A stretch of DNA of 62,991 bases, taken from contig CANFQC010000009.1 in the NCBI GenBank assembly GCA_947449035.1, forward strand, positions 1 to 62,991, written 5' to 3'. The DNA is from Actinomycetota bacterium (GTDB lineage Bacteria; Actinomycetota; Actinomycetes; S36-B12). Positions 1 to 8,556 of the stretch are shown here, piece after piece. Each line of letters opens with the position of its first letter. The stretch's first letter is position 1. Position numbers and translations under genes: made by a program. The notes below the pieces were generated by a model, which saw nothing but the letters and a program-made list of their open reading frames with translations, was not told where the DNA came from and searched no databases.

Positions 1-3000
1 CCGGAGAGGCAGCGAGTGCCGCAGGTCGCTGACGAATCTGTGTAGATCGCGGCTACTTGGTAGTAGTACGTGGTGCCGAGAGTCAGGTTCTCTGAGCGTT
101 GCGCCAAGCCCGTGGGGCTCACCGCAGCGCTCGCGATGTTGGCATTCGTACGCGTGAACGTGAACGTCGTGGTGGTCGGCACTGTGGCCACCGTGAACTT
201 TCCGTCGAAGGGTGCTCCGACTCCGGTGATGGTCACGCTCTGGCCAACAGCAAGGCCGTGGGCTGTCGACGTCGTGAGGGTGGCCACATTTGTGCTTAGC
301 GACTTGTTCGTCACAGCGAAGACACCGGCCGATTGATGTGCGAAGCCCGTAGCGGCCGGATCCATCACATCGAAGGAGTTCGTGAGATTGCCGGATGATG
401 TTCCCCAGATAACTCGGTAACCGGTCACCGCATCATTCGTGACGGGGGTCCAGCTGAGATTCGCCACACGCTGCGTACCGATGCCAGCAAGATTGGTCGG
501 GATGTCGCTCGTCGCTGTTGTCGCGTATGACACCGAAACCTGACCTGCGCCGCTGCGCACTCCGGTGCCATAAATCACGCCCGACGGCGTGCGGACATCT
601 GAGTTGCTGAGCGCAGCGGAACTCGCCCAGCCCGAACCGCCGCCGCCACCGGTGTGCGTGTTGGAAGCCATGCCACCCCAGTAACCGCCACCGCCGCCAC
701 CGGAGTACGAGCCCTGCCCGGCCTGTCCGATGCCGAGCGCATTGCCTGTGGTCTGCGTTCCGCCGGCAGCAATCGTGCCGCTGTAGACCGAGGCGCTGCC
801 AGTAAGGCCACCGCCGGCACCGCCATTCGCGTAGATGCCGGAGCCGCCTCCGCCGCCGGCCACCACGAGGCGTGAGCTCAAAGATGCAGAAGTGCTCCAT
901 AAGCTCGGGCCGCGCACAGTTCCCGAAGCCGAAGTGGTGGAGATGTTGGCGTTCGTGACGGCATAGGTGATCGTGGAAGCCGTCGTGCCCGTCACCGTCG
1001 TGAAGGTCCCATCAAAGGGCGCTCCGACTCCGCTCACGATGATCTGCGCACCTACGGCGATTCCGTGCGCGGCCGAGGTCGTGAGCGTCGCAACATTCGC
1101 GGTGAGAGCCTTATTTGTGACGGTGAAGGAATTACGCCGAATATCGGAAGCACCACCGCCACCAGCAGAGGCATTGACGTGCGTATAGCCCGCACCACCA
1201 CCGTTCCAGCCACCGTCATAGAGATTGCCGGTCGTGGAGCCGTCGTACAGCGGCACGTTTCCGCCCATGCCGCCCGAGTAGATGTACAACGTCTCTCCGG
1301 GAGTCACGGGGATGGTCGCTTGGGTGCGACCGCCGAGGCCACCGGGATAGCCCGTGGTGTTCGTCTCAGTGCCTCCCTCGGCGCCGCGGGCATCCACTTG
1401 GAGTGACGTGACACCCGAGGGAACAACGAAAGCCTGCGGCGCACCGGTGTATCCAAAGGTCATCGAGCGAGAGAAGACTGTCTGGGTCGAGATCATCGGC
1501 GAATAGGCCGACAGGCACACGGCTGCGCAGCTTGCCGCGGTATCGGTGTAGATCGCGGCAATCTTGTAGTAGAAGTTCGTGCCGATCGGCAGGGCTAATT
1601 CGCGCTGGACGAGTCCGGTCGGAGTGACCGCGGTGCTGGTGACGTTCGCATTCGTGCGTGCATACGTGAACGTCGTTGTCGTGGGCACACCGGTCACCGT
1701 GTAAGTGCCATTGAAGACAGAGTCAACACCTTCGACGACTACCGAGTTTCCGACGGAAAGGCCGTGCGCCGAGGCGGTGGTCAGAGTCGCGGTATTCGTC
1801 GTGAGCGACTTATTGGTTACGGCCAGGACTGTTTGGCTCTGGTGACGGAAGGTCGTGGCCGTCGAGTTCTGGTCGACAACATTCGTCAAAGCAGTCGGAT
1901 CAGTACCCCACTTGATGCGGTAACCGGTCACGGCATCTTCCGCGGGGGCTACCCACTGCAGGTCGACGCTGCGCTGGAAGGGAGCAGCGGAAAGAGAGGT
2001 GGGTACAGACATCACGTTCGTCAGGGCGACGGTGATGCGAATGCTGCCGTTGCCATTTGCGCCTGCAAATGCCGGCGTATGACGAACTGACGTCACGGTT
2101 GAACCTGTCCAACTGGATCCACCGCCACCACCAATGCCATTCGTCGCGGCCGAGGTGCCGCCCCAATAACCGCCACCGCCACCGCCGGTGTTCACCGTCG
2201 TTCCAGCAGCACCCACTCCCAGCGCGTTGCCGGAGGCCTGGGTGCCAGCCGCACTCGTAAACCCTGCATAAACCGACGTAAGGCCGGAAAGACCTCCACC
2301 GGCACCGCCCGCCATGTAATACCCACCGCCACCACCGCCGGCTGCCACCAGCAGGCGATTGGCGAGCGCGGTGCCACCACGGCGAATATCCGAGGCGCCG
2401 CCACCACCTCCGCCGGCGGCATTTTGGCCGTTGCCACCGCCGTTCCAGCCTCCGGCGGAGCCGTTCGCGCCGGCAGCGCCAGCTCCACCGACGGAAATGT
2501 TGAGCACTTCACCAGGCGTGACCGGGATCGTGCCTTGTACTCGACCTCCGACGCCGCCGAGCGGCCCGTTATTCGACGCACCACCGGCTCCACCGAGGGC
2601 ATCAACGCGAATTGCAGTTACGCCAGCGGGAACGGTGTATGTCTGCGTCGCGCCCGTGTAATTGAAGGTGGTGGTCTTGGCAAAAACCGGAGTTGCTGAG
2701 ATTTCCGAGCTGTATGCAGAAAGGCATGCTGTGTTGCACGACTGCGTGGCGTCTGTGTAGACCGCGGCGATTTGGTAGTAGTACGTGGTGTTGTATGAAA
2801 GATTCTGCGCCCGCTCCACCTGACCAGCCGGCGATGCAGCGGTTGAAGTGACATTCGGAGCGGTTCGACTGTAAGTGAAAGTCGTCGTCGTCGGCGCGCT
2901 TGCCACTGTGTAGGTGCCGTCGAAGGGGTAGCCGAGTCCGGAGACATTGATCGACTGACCGACTGAAAGTCCGTGTGCAGATGAAGTTGTCAGGGTCACG

Positions 3001-6000
3001 ACGTTTGATGCGAGCGCCTCATTCGTCACCGAGAACACTGCTCCACTGTGATAGAAGCTCGTCGTGGTCGGGTCAGTGATATCGAAAGTGTTGGTCAGGG
3101 CACCGGACGTAGAGCCCCACTTCACCCGATAGCCGGTGACTGCTTCCTCATCCGACGCCGCCCAGGTGAGATCAACTGCGCGCTCAATGGGCGACGCTGC
3201 AAACGAAGAGGGCACGGTTGCCGTGCCGCTCATTTGCACGCTGATCTTGACCTGGCCATTGGCGAAAGCGCTGGGGAATCCAGGAACATGGAGGACCGAC
3301 TTCACGGAGGATGCGGCCCAACTAGATCCGCCACCGCCACCGATACCGTTGGCGGCACCGGATCCACCGCCCCAGTAACCGCCGCCGCCCCCACCGGTAT
3401 TCACAGTCGTTCCGGCAGCGCCGATACCTAGCGCGTTTCCTGAAGTCTGGGTTCCGGCCACACTTGTGACACCCGAATAGATCGAGGTCTGCCCTTCTAG
3501 CCCGCCACCGGCGCCACCCGCGGCGTAATAGCCGCCACCGCCGCCACCAGCGGCGACGATTACTCGATTCGAAAGCGCAGTGCCACCACGGCGAATATCA
3601 GAGGCGCCGCCACCGCCACCGCCCTGGCCGTTCTGCCCGTTTCCACCGCCGTTCCAGCCACCGCCGGTCGAGGCAAACGGAGGTCCGGCACCACCGACGT
3701 ACACATTCAGCACTTCACCCGGCGTGACAGCGAGCGTGCCCTGGACCCGTCCGCCAAGACCGCCGGCGGGACCGTTTGCCGAATCGCCACCGGCGCCGCC
3801 GTAGGCATCAACGCGGACACTCGTCACACCCGCGGGCACCGTGTAGGTCTGCATCGCGCCTGTGTACGAGAAGGTTGTGGACTTCACGAAGACAGGAGTT
3901 GCACTGACCTCGGTGGTGTAATCAGAAACGCATGCTGTGTTACACGGTTGCGATGCATCGGTGTAAATCGCAGCTATTTGGTAGTAGTACGGCGTGTTGT
4001 AAGTCAGATTGACGGCCCGCTCCACCTGACCTGCCGGTGACGCCGCACCGGTAGCAACGTTCGAGGCGTTGCGAGAAAACGTGAATGTTGTCGGCGACGG
4101 AACTGTGGCCACGGTGAAGAACCCATCGAACGGGTAACCCAACCCTGAGACGTTGATGGATTGACCAATAGCGAGGCCATGCGCCGCCGAGGTCGTCAAG
4201 GTCGCGATATTTGAAGTCAAGACTCGGTTGGTGACCTGGAACACTGCACCCGAATGCTTGAACGAATTACTCGCGCGCCCCATGACATCGAAGGTGTTCG
4301 TGAGCGAGCCTGATGTGGTTCCCCACTTAATGCGGTAGCCAGAGACGGCATCGAAGTTCCAGGGAGTCCAGCCCAGGTCTACCGAGCGCGAATAACCCGT
4401 GCCCGTAAAGTCATTCGGAGCCAGTGAAGGCACCGTAGTAGTGATGGTCAGAGATCCGTTCGCACTGTTGGCGGTGTTCACCTGACTTGTGTGCGTGACC
4501 GACGTAACTGCGTTCGAGGTGTAACTCGAACCACCAGCACCGGAAGCATTGGTTGCACCCGCGCCGCCACCGAAGTAGCCGCCGCCACCGCCGCCCGAAT
4601 TCGAGCCGGTGGTGTTCGCACCTACGCCATTGGCACCACCGGCTGACTGCGTGCCGCCCGTGCTGTTATTGACGCAGTTGGTCCATGTCGCCGAGCAGAG
4701 CACTCCGGCAGCACCTGTCGGGTAACCACCTGAGCCACCACCGCCGTAGAGACCACCACCGCCACCACCGCCAGCGACGATGACGCGGTTAGCTACCGCA
4801 CTTCCGCCCTGACGAATATCAGTTGCTCCGCCGCCGCCTGCGCCATAGGTGCCCTGGCCGTTGCCTCCGCCATTCCAACCACCGGCCGCACCGGCGGCTC
4901 CACCAGCACCGCCACCGCCGACGTAGATATTGAGAGTCTCGCCCGGCGTCACAGCGAGGGTGCCCTGAACGCGAGCACCACCTCTAGAAGCGCCCGAGCC
5001 AAGGCCGCCGTTAGCGCCGATCGCTTCGACGTAGACCGACGTGACTCCCGTCGGCACTGTCCAGGTTTGCGCGGCACCCGTGTAGGCAAAAGAGTTCGTC
5101 AACGCAACAGCGGCGATTTGCACGATGCCGGAGCCACAGCCCTTTGCCGGATCGGGATCACACGCGCCACCCGCGAAGCGCTTGGTTGACGAAGCGCCGG
5201 TGATCTGGAATCGGAGTAGTGATGGTGACGATTTGGGATTCAACTCGATGAGTCGTGCGATCGCGCCGGTGACGTGGGCGGCTGCGACTGAGGTGCCTTG
5301 GGTGTGGGTGTATCCGTCAGCAGCCGGAGCAGTGGTGCCGGAGTTCGAGAGTGTGTAGACGCCGGAAGTGCCATCGACGTTCAGATCACCGCCCGGTGCG
5401 GAGATGTCGATGCCTTCGCCGTAGTTCGAGTAGGCGGCGCGCTTGCCGTTGCGATCGGTCGCGCCAACGCTGATGACACCCTCGCAGTTGGCCGGCGCGT
5501 AGTTACGAACATCGTCATTCGCATTGCCCGCCGCCGCAACGACTGAGACGCCACGCGACACTGCCCCGTCAATCGCGGTCTGCAGCGCAGGGGTGCACAT
5601 TCCCAGCGTCGCGAACGACAGGTTGATGACGTTCGCCGGAGTCGCGTTGTCGGGAACTCCGGGAACCGAACCGCCCGAGGCCCAGGTGATCGAGGCCGCG
5701 ACGTCGGAGAGCAAGCCACCACGCCATGAGAGAGCGCGAATGGGCTGGATTTGCACCTGCGGAGCCACACCCACGATGCCCACACCGTTGTTTGCCTCGG
5801 CGCCGATGATGCCCGCCATCGCCGTTCCGTGCCACGAGCTATCTCGCACCGGCGCCACCTTGCGCCAGTCGCCCGGGTCAGCGGGGTTGGCATCCCAACC
5901 GGCCGCGCCATAACGATCGGCATCGACGTAGTCGCCGTCGAAGCTCACGAGTTCGCCGTTGGGAGCCACTGTGACAGCGGATGCAGATGATGACGCCGAA

Positions 6001-7706
6001 CTGGAGGCCGTTGCACTGCTGGAAGCGGAAGGAATGCTCGACGCGGAAGAGGAGGCGGATTCACTCGCGCTCGAGGAGCCTGATGCCGACGGGCTGGCTG
6101 AGCTTGCGTCTGCGACGGGGCCGGCGCGGCTTTGGACGATGCTGCCGGCATCTCGAACGCCGGCGAGCTCGCGGTAATCGGAGACGAAGTCGTAGCCAGG
6201 CAGCAAGCGACCACCGAAGTCAGCATGCGGAGTGATGCCGGTATCGATGACAGCGACGCGTACGCCCTTACCCTGCGCATTTGCATAAGCGGTCGTCATC
6301 TTCGTCGGTGACTTCGCGGCGCCGATGCCGAAGTCTCCCCACAAGTTCCACTGCTGATCTGCGAACGATGCATCGTCGGGTGCGGTGTCAGGGAATGCGG
6401 CAGCAGTGACGACCTGGTCGGGCTCGGCCGAGACAATGCGCGGGTCAGCAGTGAGTTCCGCAGAAATGGCCTGTGCTTCTTCTGTCGAAACTGGCTCGCT
6501 CAGTTCAACAGTGCGCAGGCCGTCACCGAGTTCCTTGCCCGGTTCGAGGCCGACGGAATCAATGAGATCTGCTCCCGTGGCAACTTTCGACGACTCGGTG
6601 GGCGCGACACCCTTTTCGTATTCGACCACCAACCTCGACACCGCACCGTCGATGCCATTGGTCGGCGTGACCTCCACGGGCTCAGAGGCTTCGCTCTCGC
6701 CAGCCGGGTTGATGGCGATCATCGTGATGGCATACACGCGGCCATTGCGTAGGCCTGTAAGGGTGGCCGCATTGGCCGGGGCATCGATGGTGATCTCCTG
6801 CACGTCGGCGGAGTCATCGATTGCCTCGGCGCGGATGCGATACGAGGTCGGGGGCACCGGGACCTGATCGCCCTGGCGCGGGTTGTCCCAGGACAGGGCT
6901 ACCGAGTTGTCGCCCGGGGCCGCCTGAACACCTGTCGGAACATCGGGGCAGGCCAGCAGGACCGACGGGTCAGCAGAATCGGTTGGCGAGGCACTAGGCG
7001 ATGGGCTCACCGAACCGCTCGGCGCTCCCGTCGGGCTCGCGGAAGGCGAGACGGTGCCCGAGCTCGACGGGCGGGGAGATGCACTCGGTGATGCTGATGC
7101 CGTGGCACTCGCAGAAGGCGAGACGGACTCCGACGGCGTCGGTGAAGCAGATGAGACCTCGGGAGTTGCTACCGGTGACGAGTCGGTGGTGGCGGAGTCA
7201 CTCGGAGCCGTTGCTGCGATCTCGCCCGAACGGCCACTGAGCGCAGCTTCGAAGGCACTTCTCGCGATGACACTCGGCAACGGCGACACGGATGTACTCT
7301 CACTCGGCGTTGCACTAGCTGACTGCGCGATGGAATCCGATGGTGAAGGCGATGCAGACGCAGAAGCGCTGACACTCGATGATGCCGAACTCGAAGGCAG
7401 TGCACTTCGAGAAACCGATGTCGACGGTGATGCACTGCTCGACGCACTCGGAGAAATCGTGAGTGACGGTGACGAAGTTGCTGACGGTGATGCACTCGCG
7501 ATCGGGAGCACGATGCAGGGCTCACGCGGCGTGGTGACCTGCTCGGTATCAGTCGCGGGGATCTCAGCCGCCATGGCGACAGAGCCGGTTCCAAAAGTCG
7601 CGAAGATCAAGCTCGCGGAGACAGTGATCGCGACGCCACCGGTGCGGCGTACGCCCCGCGTGTGGGCATGCCTGCGGAACGCCGAACGGCGTGAGACCGC
7701 AGACAT
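1..7706 (-). CDS. Giant secreted subtilisin-like protease with Gly-rich/FN3 repeats (3' end outside window)
   Basis: The reading frame stays open from the ATG at 7706 (GAGGAG ribosome site just upstream) to base 1, so at least 2,568 residues; the C-terminus is missing. Order: Arg-rich signal peptide (about 1-47), Ser/Pro-rich low-complexity stalk (about 60-260), FN3-like domain (about 265-345), I9-like propeptide (about 350-440), then a peptidase S8 domain with Asp488 (VIDTG), His626 (SWHGTAM) and Ser806 (GTSVAAAH). After it come four glycine-rich modules resembling Pfam Gly_rich (GGGWNGGGNGQ, GGGGGASDIRRGG) alternating with FN3-like domains in a roughly 1.2 kb DNA period. The Asp-His distance is far longer than usual because of a Ser-rich insertion at about 528-583. 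Likely an extracellular or surface-displayed protease or adhesin; substrate unknown. All opposite-strand frames here are shadows. Confidence 0.93.
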   Translation of the reverse strand, partial: MSAVSRRSAFRRHAHTRGVRRTGGVAITVSASLIFATFGTGSVAMAAEIPATDTEQVTTPREPCIVLPIASASPSATSSPSLTISPSASSSASPSTSVSRSALPSSSASSSVSASASASPSPSDSIAQSASATPSESTSVSPLPSVIARSAFEAALSGRSGEIAATAPSDSATTDSSPVATPEVSSASPTPSESVSPSASATASASPSASPRPSSSGTVSPSASPTGAPSGSVSPSPSASPTDSADPSVLLACPDVPTGVQAAPGDNSVALSWDNPRQGDQVPVPPTSYRIRAEAIDDSADVQEITIDAPANAATLTGLRNGRVYAITMIAINPAGESEASEPVEVTPTNGIDGAVSRLVVEYEKGVAPTESSKVATGADLIDSVGLEPGKELGDGLRTVELSEPVSTEEAQAISAELTADPRIVSAEPDQVVTAAAFPDTAPDDASFADQQWNLWGDFGIGAAKSPTKMTTAYANAQGKGVRVAVIDTGITPHADFGGRLLPGYDFVSDYRELAGVRDAGSIVQSRAGPVADASSASPSASGSSSASESASSSASSIPSASSSATASSSASSSASAVTVAPNGELVSFDGDYVDADRYGAAGWDANPADPGDWRKVAPVRDSSWHGTAMAGIIGAEANNGVGIVGVAPQVQIQPIRALSWRGGLLSDVAASITWASGGSVPGVPDNATPANVINLSFATLGMCTPALQTAIDGAVSRGVSVVAAAGNANDDVRNYAPANCEGVISVGATDRNGKRAAYSNYGEGIDISAPGGDLNVDGTSGVYTLSNSGTTAPAADGYTHTQGTSVAAAHVTGAIARLIELNPKSSPSLLRFQITGASSTKRFAGGACDPDPAKGCGSGIVQIAAVALTNSFAYTGAAQTWTVPTGVTSVYVEAIGANGGLGSGASRGGARVQGTLAVTPGETLNIYVGGGGAGGAAGAAGGWNGGGNGQGTYGAGGGGATDIRQGGSAVANRVIVAGGGGGGGLYGGGGSGGYPTGAAGVLCSATWTNCVNNSTGGTQSAGGANGVGANTTGSNSGGGGGGYFGGGAGATNASGAGGSSYTSNAVTSVTHTSQVNTANSANGSLTITTTVPSLAPNDFTGTGYSRSVDLGWTPWNFDAVSGYRIKWGTTSGSLTNTFDVMGRASNSFKHSGAVFQVTNRVLTSNIATLTTSAAHGLAIGQSINVSGLGYPFDGFFTVATVPSPTTFTFSRNASNVATGAASPAGQVERAVNLTYNTPYYYQIAAIYTDASQPCNTACVSDYTTEVSATPVFVKSTTFSYTGAMQTYTVPAGVTSVRVDAYGGAGGDSANGPAGGLGGRVQGTLAVTPGEVLNVYVGGAGPPFASTGGGWNGGGNGQNGQGGGGGGASDIRRGGTALSNRVIVAAGGGGGGYYAAGGAGGGLEGQTSIYSGVTSVAGTQTSGNALGIGAAGTTVNTGGGGGGYWGGGSGAANGIGGGGGSSWAASSVKSVLHVPGFPSAFANGQVKISVQMSGTATVPSSFAASPIERAVDLTWAASDEEAVTGYRVKWGSTSGALTNTFDITDPTTTSFYHSGAVFSVTNEALASNVVTLTTSSAHGLSVGQSINVSGLGYPFDGTYTVASAPTTTTFTYSRTAPNVTSTAASPAGQVERAQNLSYNTTYYYQIAAVYTDATQSCNTACLSAYSSEISATPVFAKTTTFNYTGATQTYTVPAGVTAIRVDALGGAGGASNNGPLGGVGGRVQGTIPVTPGEVLNISVGGAGAAGANGSAGGWNGGGNGQNAAGGGGGGASDIRRGGTALANRLLVAAGGGGGGYYMAGGAGGGLSGLTSVYAGFTSAAGTQASGNALGVGAAGTTVNTGGGGGGYWGGTSAATNGIGGGGGSSWTGSTVTSVRHTPAFAGANGNGSIRITVALTNVMSVPTSLSAAPFQRSVDLQWVAPAEDAVTGYRIKWGTDPTALTNVVDQNSTATTFRHQSQTVLAVTNKSLTTNTATLTTASAHGLSVGNSVVVEGVDSVFNGTYTVTGVPTTTTFTYARTNANVTSTAVTPTGLVQRELALPIGTNFYYKIAAIYTDTAASCAAVCLSAYSPMISTQTVFSRSMTFGYTGAPQAFVVPSGVTSLQVDARGAEGGTETNTTGYPGGLGGRTQATIPVTPGETLYIYSGGMGGNVPLYDGSTTGNLYDGGWNGGGAGYTHVNASAGGGGASDIRRNSFTVTNKALTANVATLTTSAAHGIAVGAQIIVSGVGAPFDGTFTTVTGTTASTITYAVTNANISTTSASGTVRGPSLWSTSASLSSRLVVAGGGGGSGIYANGGAGGGLTGSASVYSGTIAAGGTQTTGNALGIGQAGQGSYSGGGGGGYWGGMASNTHTGGGGGSGWASSAALSNSDVRTPSGVIYGTGVRSGAGQVSVSYATTATSDIPTNLAGIGTQRVANLSWTPVTNDAVTGYRVIWGTSSGNLTNSFDVMDPAATGFAHQSAGVFAVTNKSLSTNVATLTTSTAHGLAVGQSVTITGVGAPFDGKFTVATVPTTTTFTFTRTNANIASAAVSPTGLAQRSENLTLGTTYYYQVAAIYTDSSATCGTRCLS
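98..320 (-). repeat. Inserted beta module, copy 5 (inside FN3-d)
   Basis: Encodes the module starting AVTNKSLSTNVATLTTSTAHG and running through GVGAPFDGKFTV to the TFTFTRTNAN stretch. It splits an FN3-like domain between the HQSAGVF strand and the LTLGTTYYYQVAAIYTD strand. The pattern resembles the FCCH-like module seen in some bacterial repeat proteins; that family name is an inference. Confidence 0.7.
910..1127 (-). repeat. Inserted beta module, copy 4 (inside a Gly-rich module)
   Basis: Same module as in the FN3 domains (TVTNKALTANVATLTTSAAH, then PFDGTFTTV), but here it interrupts a glycine-rich module between its SDIRR and SRLVVAGGGGG strands, which are contiguous in the other three glycine-rich modules. 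Confidence 0.75.
1605..1826 (-). repeat. Inserted beta module, copy 3 (inside FN3-c)
   Basis: Encodes AVTNKSLTTNTATLTTASAH, then VFNGTYTV and TTFTYARTNAN, splitting the third FN3-like domain. It is the most diverged copy among the FN3 insertions (VVEGVDSVFNG instead of the G-PFDG pattern). Confidence 0.7.
2815..3035 (-). repeat. Inserted beta module, copy 2 (inside FN3-b)
   Basis: Encodes SVTNEALASNVVTLTTSSAH, then GLGYPFDGTYTV and FTYSRTAPN, splitting the second FN3-like domain. Nearly the same as copy 1 (GLGYPFDG and ASPAGQVERA shared), pointing to a recent duplication of this repeat unit. Confidence 0.7.
4020..4240 (-). repeat. Inserted beta module, copy 1 (inside FN3-a)
   Basis: Encodes QVTNRVLTSNIATLTTSAAH, then GLGYPFDGFFTV and FTFSRNASN, splitting the first FN3-like domain after the catalytic region. 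Confidence 0.7.
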
Positions 7707-7881
7707 GTGAGATCTCCTCACGAATCGTGAATGAATTCATTCGATTCTCACCCGCGCTTTCTCATGCTCCCCACCACAAATCGTCCCCAGGTACAAGGAC
7801 AATTTCGCGACCTTGGCAAAGCCCTAGGGGCGCTGGTACGTTGTCGGCTCACTTCCCTATTGATTAACGAATGGTTCTGCC

Positions 7882-8556
7882 ATGCTCATCGGAGTCTCCG
7901 AATACGCCGCTTCCCGCGGCATTTCCAATGCACGCGTAATCCAGTTGATCACTGAGGGCCGCCTCGAGGCCCGCCGCTCAGGCGGTATCTGGCTGATCGA
8001 TTCCGAGACCGCGAACCCGATCACTTACTCCGGTCGCCCGCTCAGCCAGCGCATGACCGCAGGGCTATTGCTACTCCTCTCAGGTCAACCGTTGCCAACA
8101 CAACTCACGGCAACCGATGCGACTCGACTACGCGCTTACGCACAGCGTCTTCGAGACTCCGATACGCCAGCAGACCTGCTGAACTCCTGGCTGCGCACGC
8201 GCGCCACGCACGCGTCGTACCGAGTGACCCAAGGACGCATGCGTTCACTCGCCGATGATCAGCGCATTGCCAAATCAGGCATCAGTGATTCACGCACGAA
8301 GCTCGTTGTTCCCGCAGTCGAGGGCTACGTCACGAGCAAGTCACTGCGCTCACTCGTGCGCGACTACTCACTGCAGCCAAGTAGTGAGCCCAATGTCTTC
8401 CTGCATGCCACGAAGGTCGCACTCCCCCAGCCGGTGATGCTCGGCATCACGATTGCCGATCTCGCCATGCATCCCGAATACGAGAACGTGCTGGCACGCC
8501 TGCTGAATCAGGCATTGGCCCGCCCGCGGGCAGCAGGGCGACCCAAGGTCGGCTAG
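7882..8556 (+). CDS. Helix-turn-helix protein of unknown function
   Basis: 224 residues. The N-terminal 40 residues (LIGVSEYAASRGISNARVIQ, then a Gly-Ile-Trp-Leu wing) look like a MerR/excisionase-type winged helix-turn-helix. The remaining 180 residues are soluble, Arg/Leu-rich and not recognised; the general layout recalls AbiEi-type antitoxins, but no partner toxin gene follows. Its stop codon abuts the stop of the convergent kinase gene. AATGGT lies six bases before the ATG, close to the leaderless-promoter pattern found elsewhere here. Probably a DNA-binding regulator; target unknown. Confidence 0.75.
   Translation: MLIGVSEYAASRGISNARVIQLITEGRLEARRSGGIWLIDSETANPITYSGRPLSQRMTAGLLLLLSGQPLPTQLTATDATRLRAYAQRLRDSDTPADLLNSWLRTRATHASYRVTQGRMRSLADDQRIAKSGISDSRTKLVVPAVEGYVTSKSLRSLVRDYSLQPSSEPNVFLHATKVALPQPVMLGITIADLAMHPEYENVLARLLNQALARPRAAGRPKVG

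Noticed and set aside
2359-2661. Pro/Ala-rich frames on the plus strand opposite the giant protease
   Set aside because: They are the complement of glycine codons in the Gly-rich modules and have no ribosome site or recognisable domain.
1-5100. Spaced repeats that could suggest a CRISPR array
   Set aside because: The repeats are hundreds of bases long, lie in one open reading frame and encode repeated protein modules.
7054-7710. Asp/Ala/Leu-rich 218-residue frame on the plus strand
   Set aside because: It is the complement of the Ser-rich stalk; the low-complexity composition mirrors the real gene and the protease frame is unbroken here.
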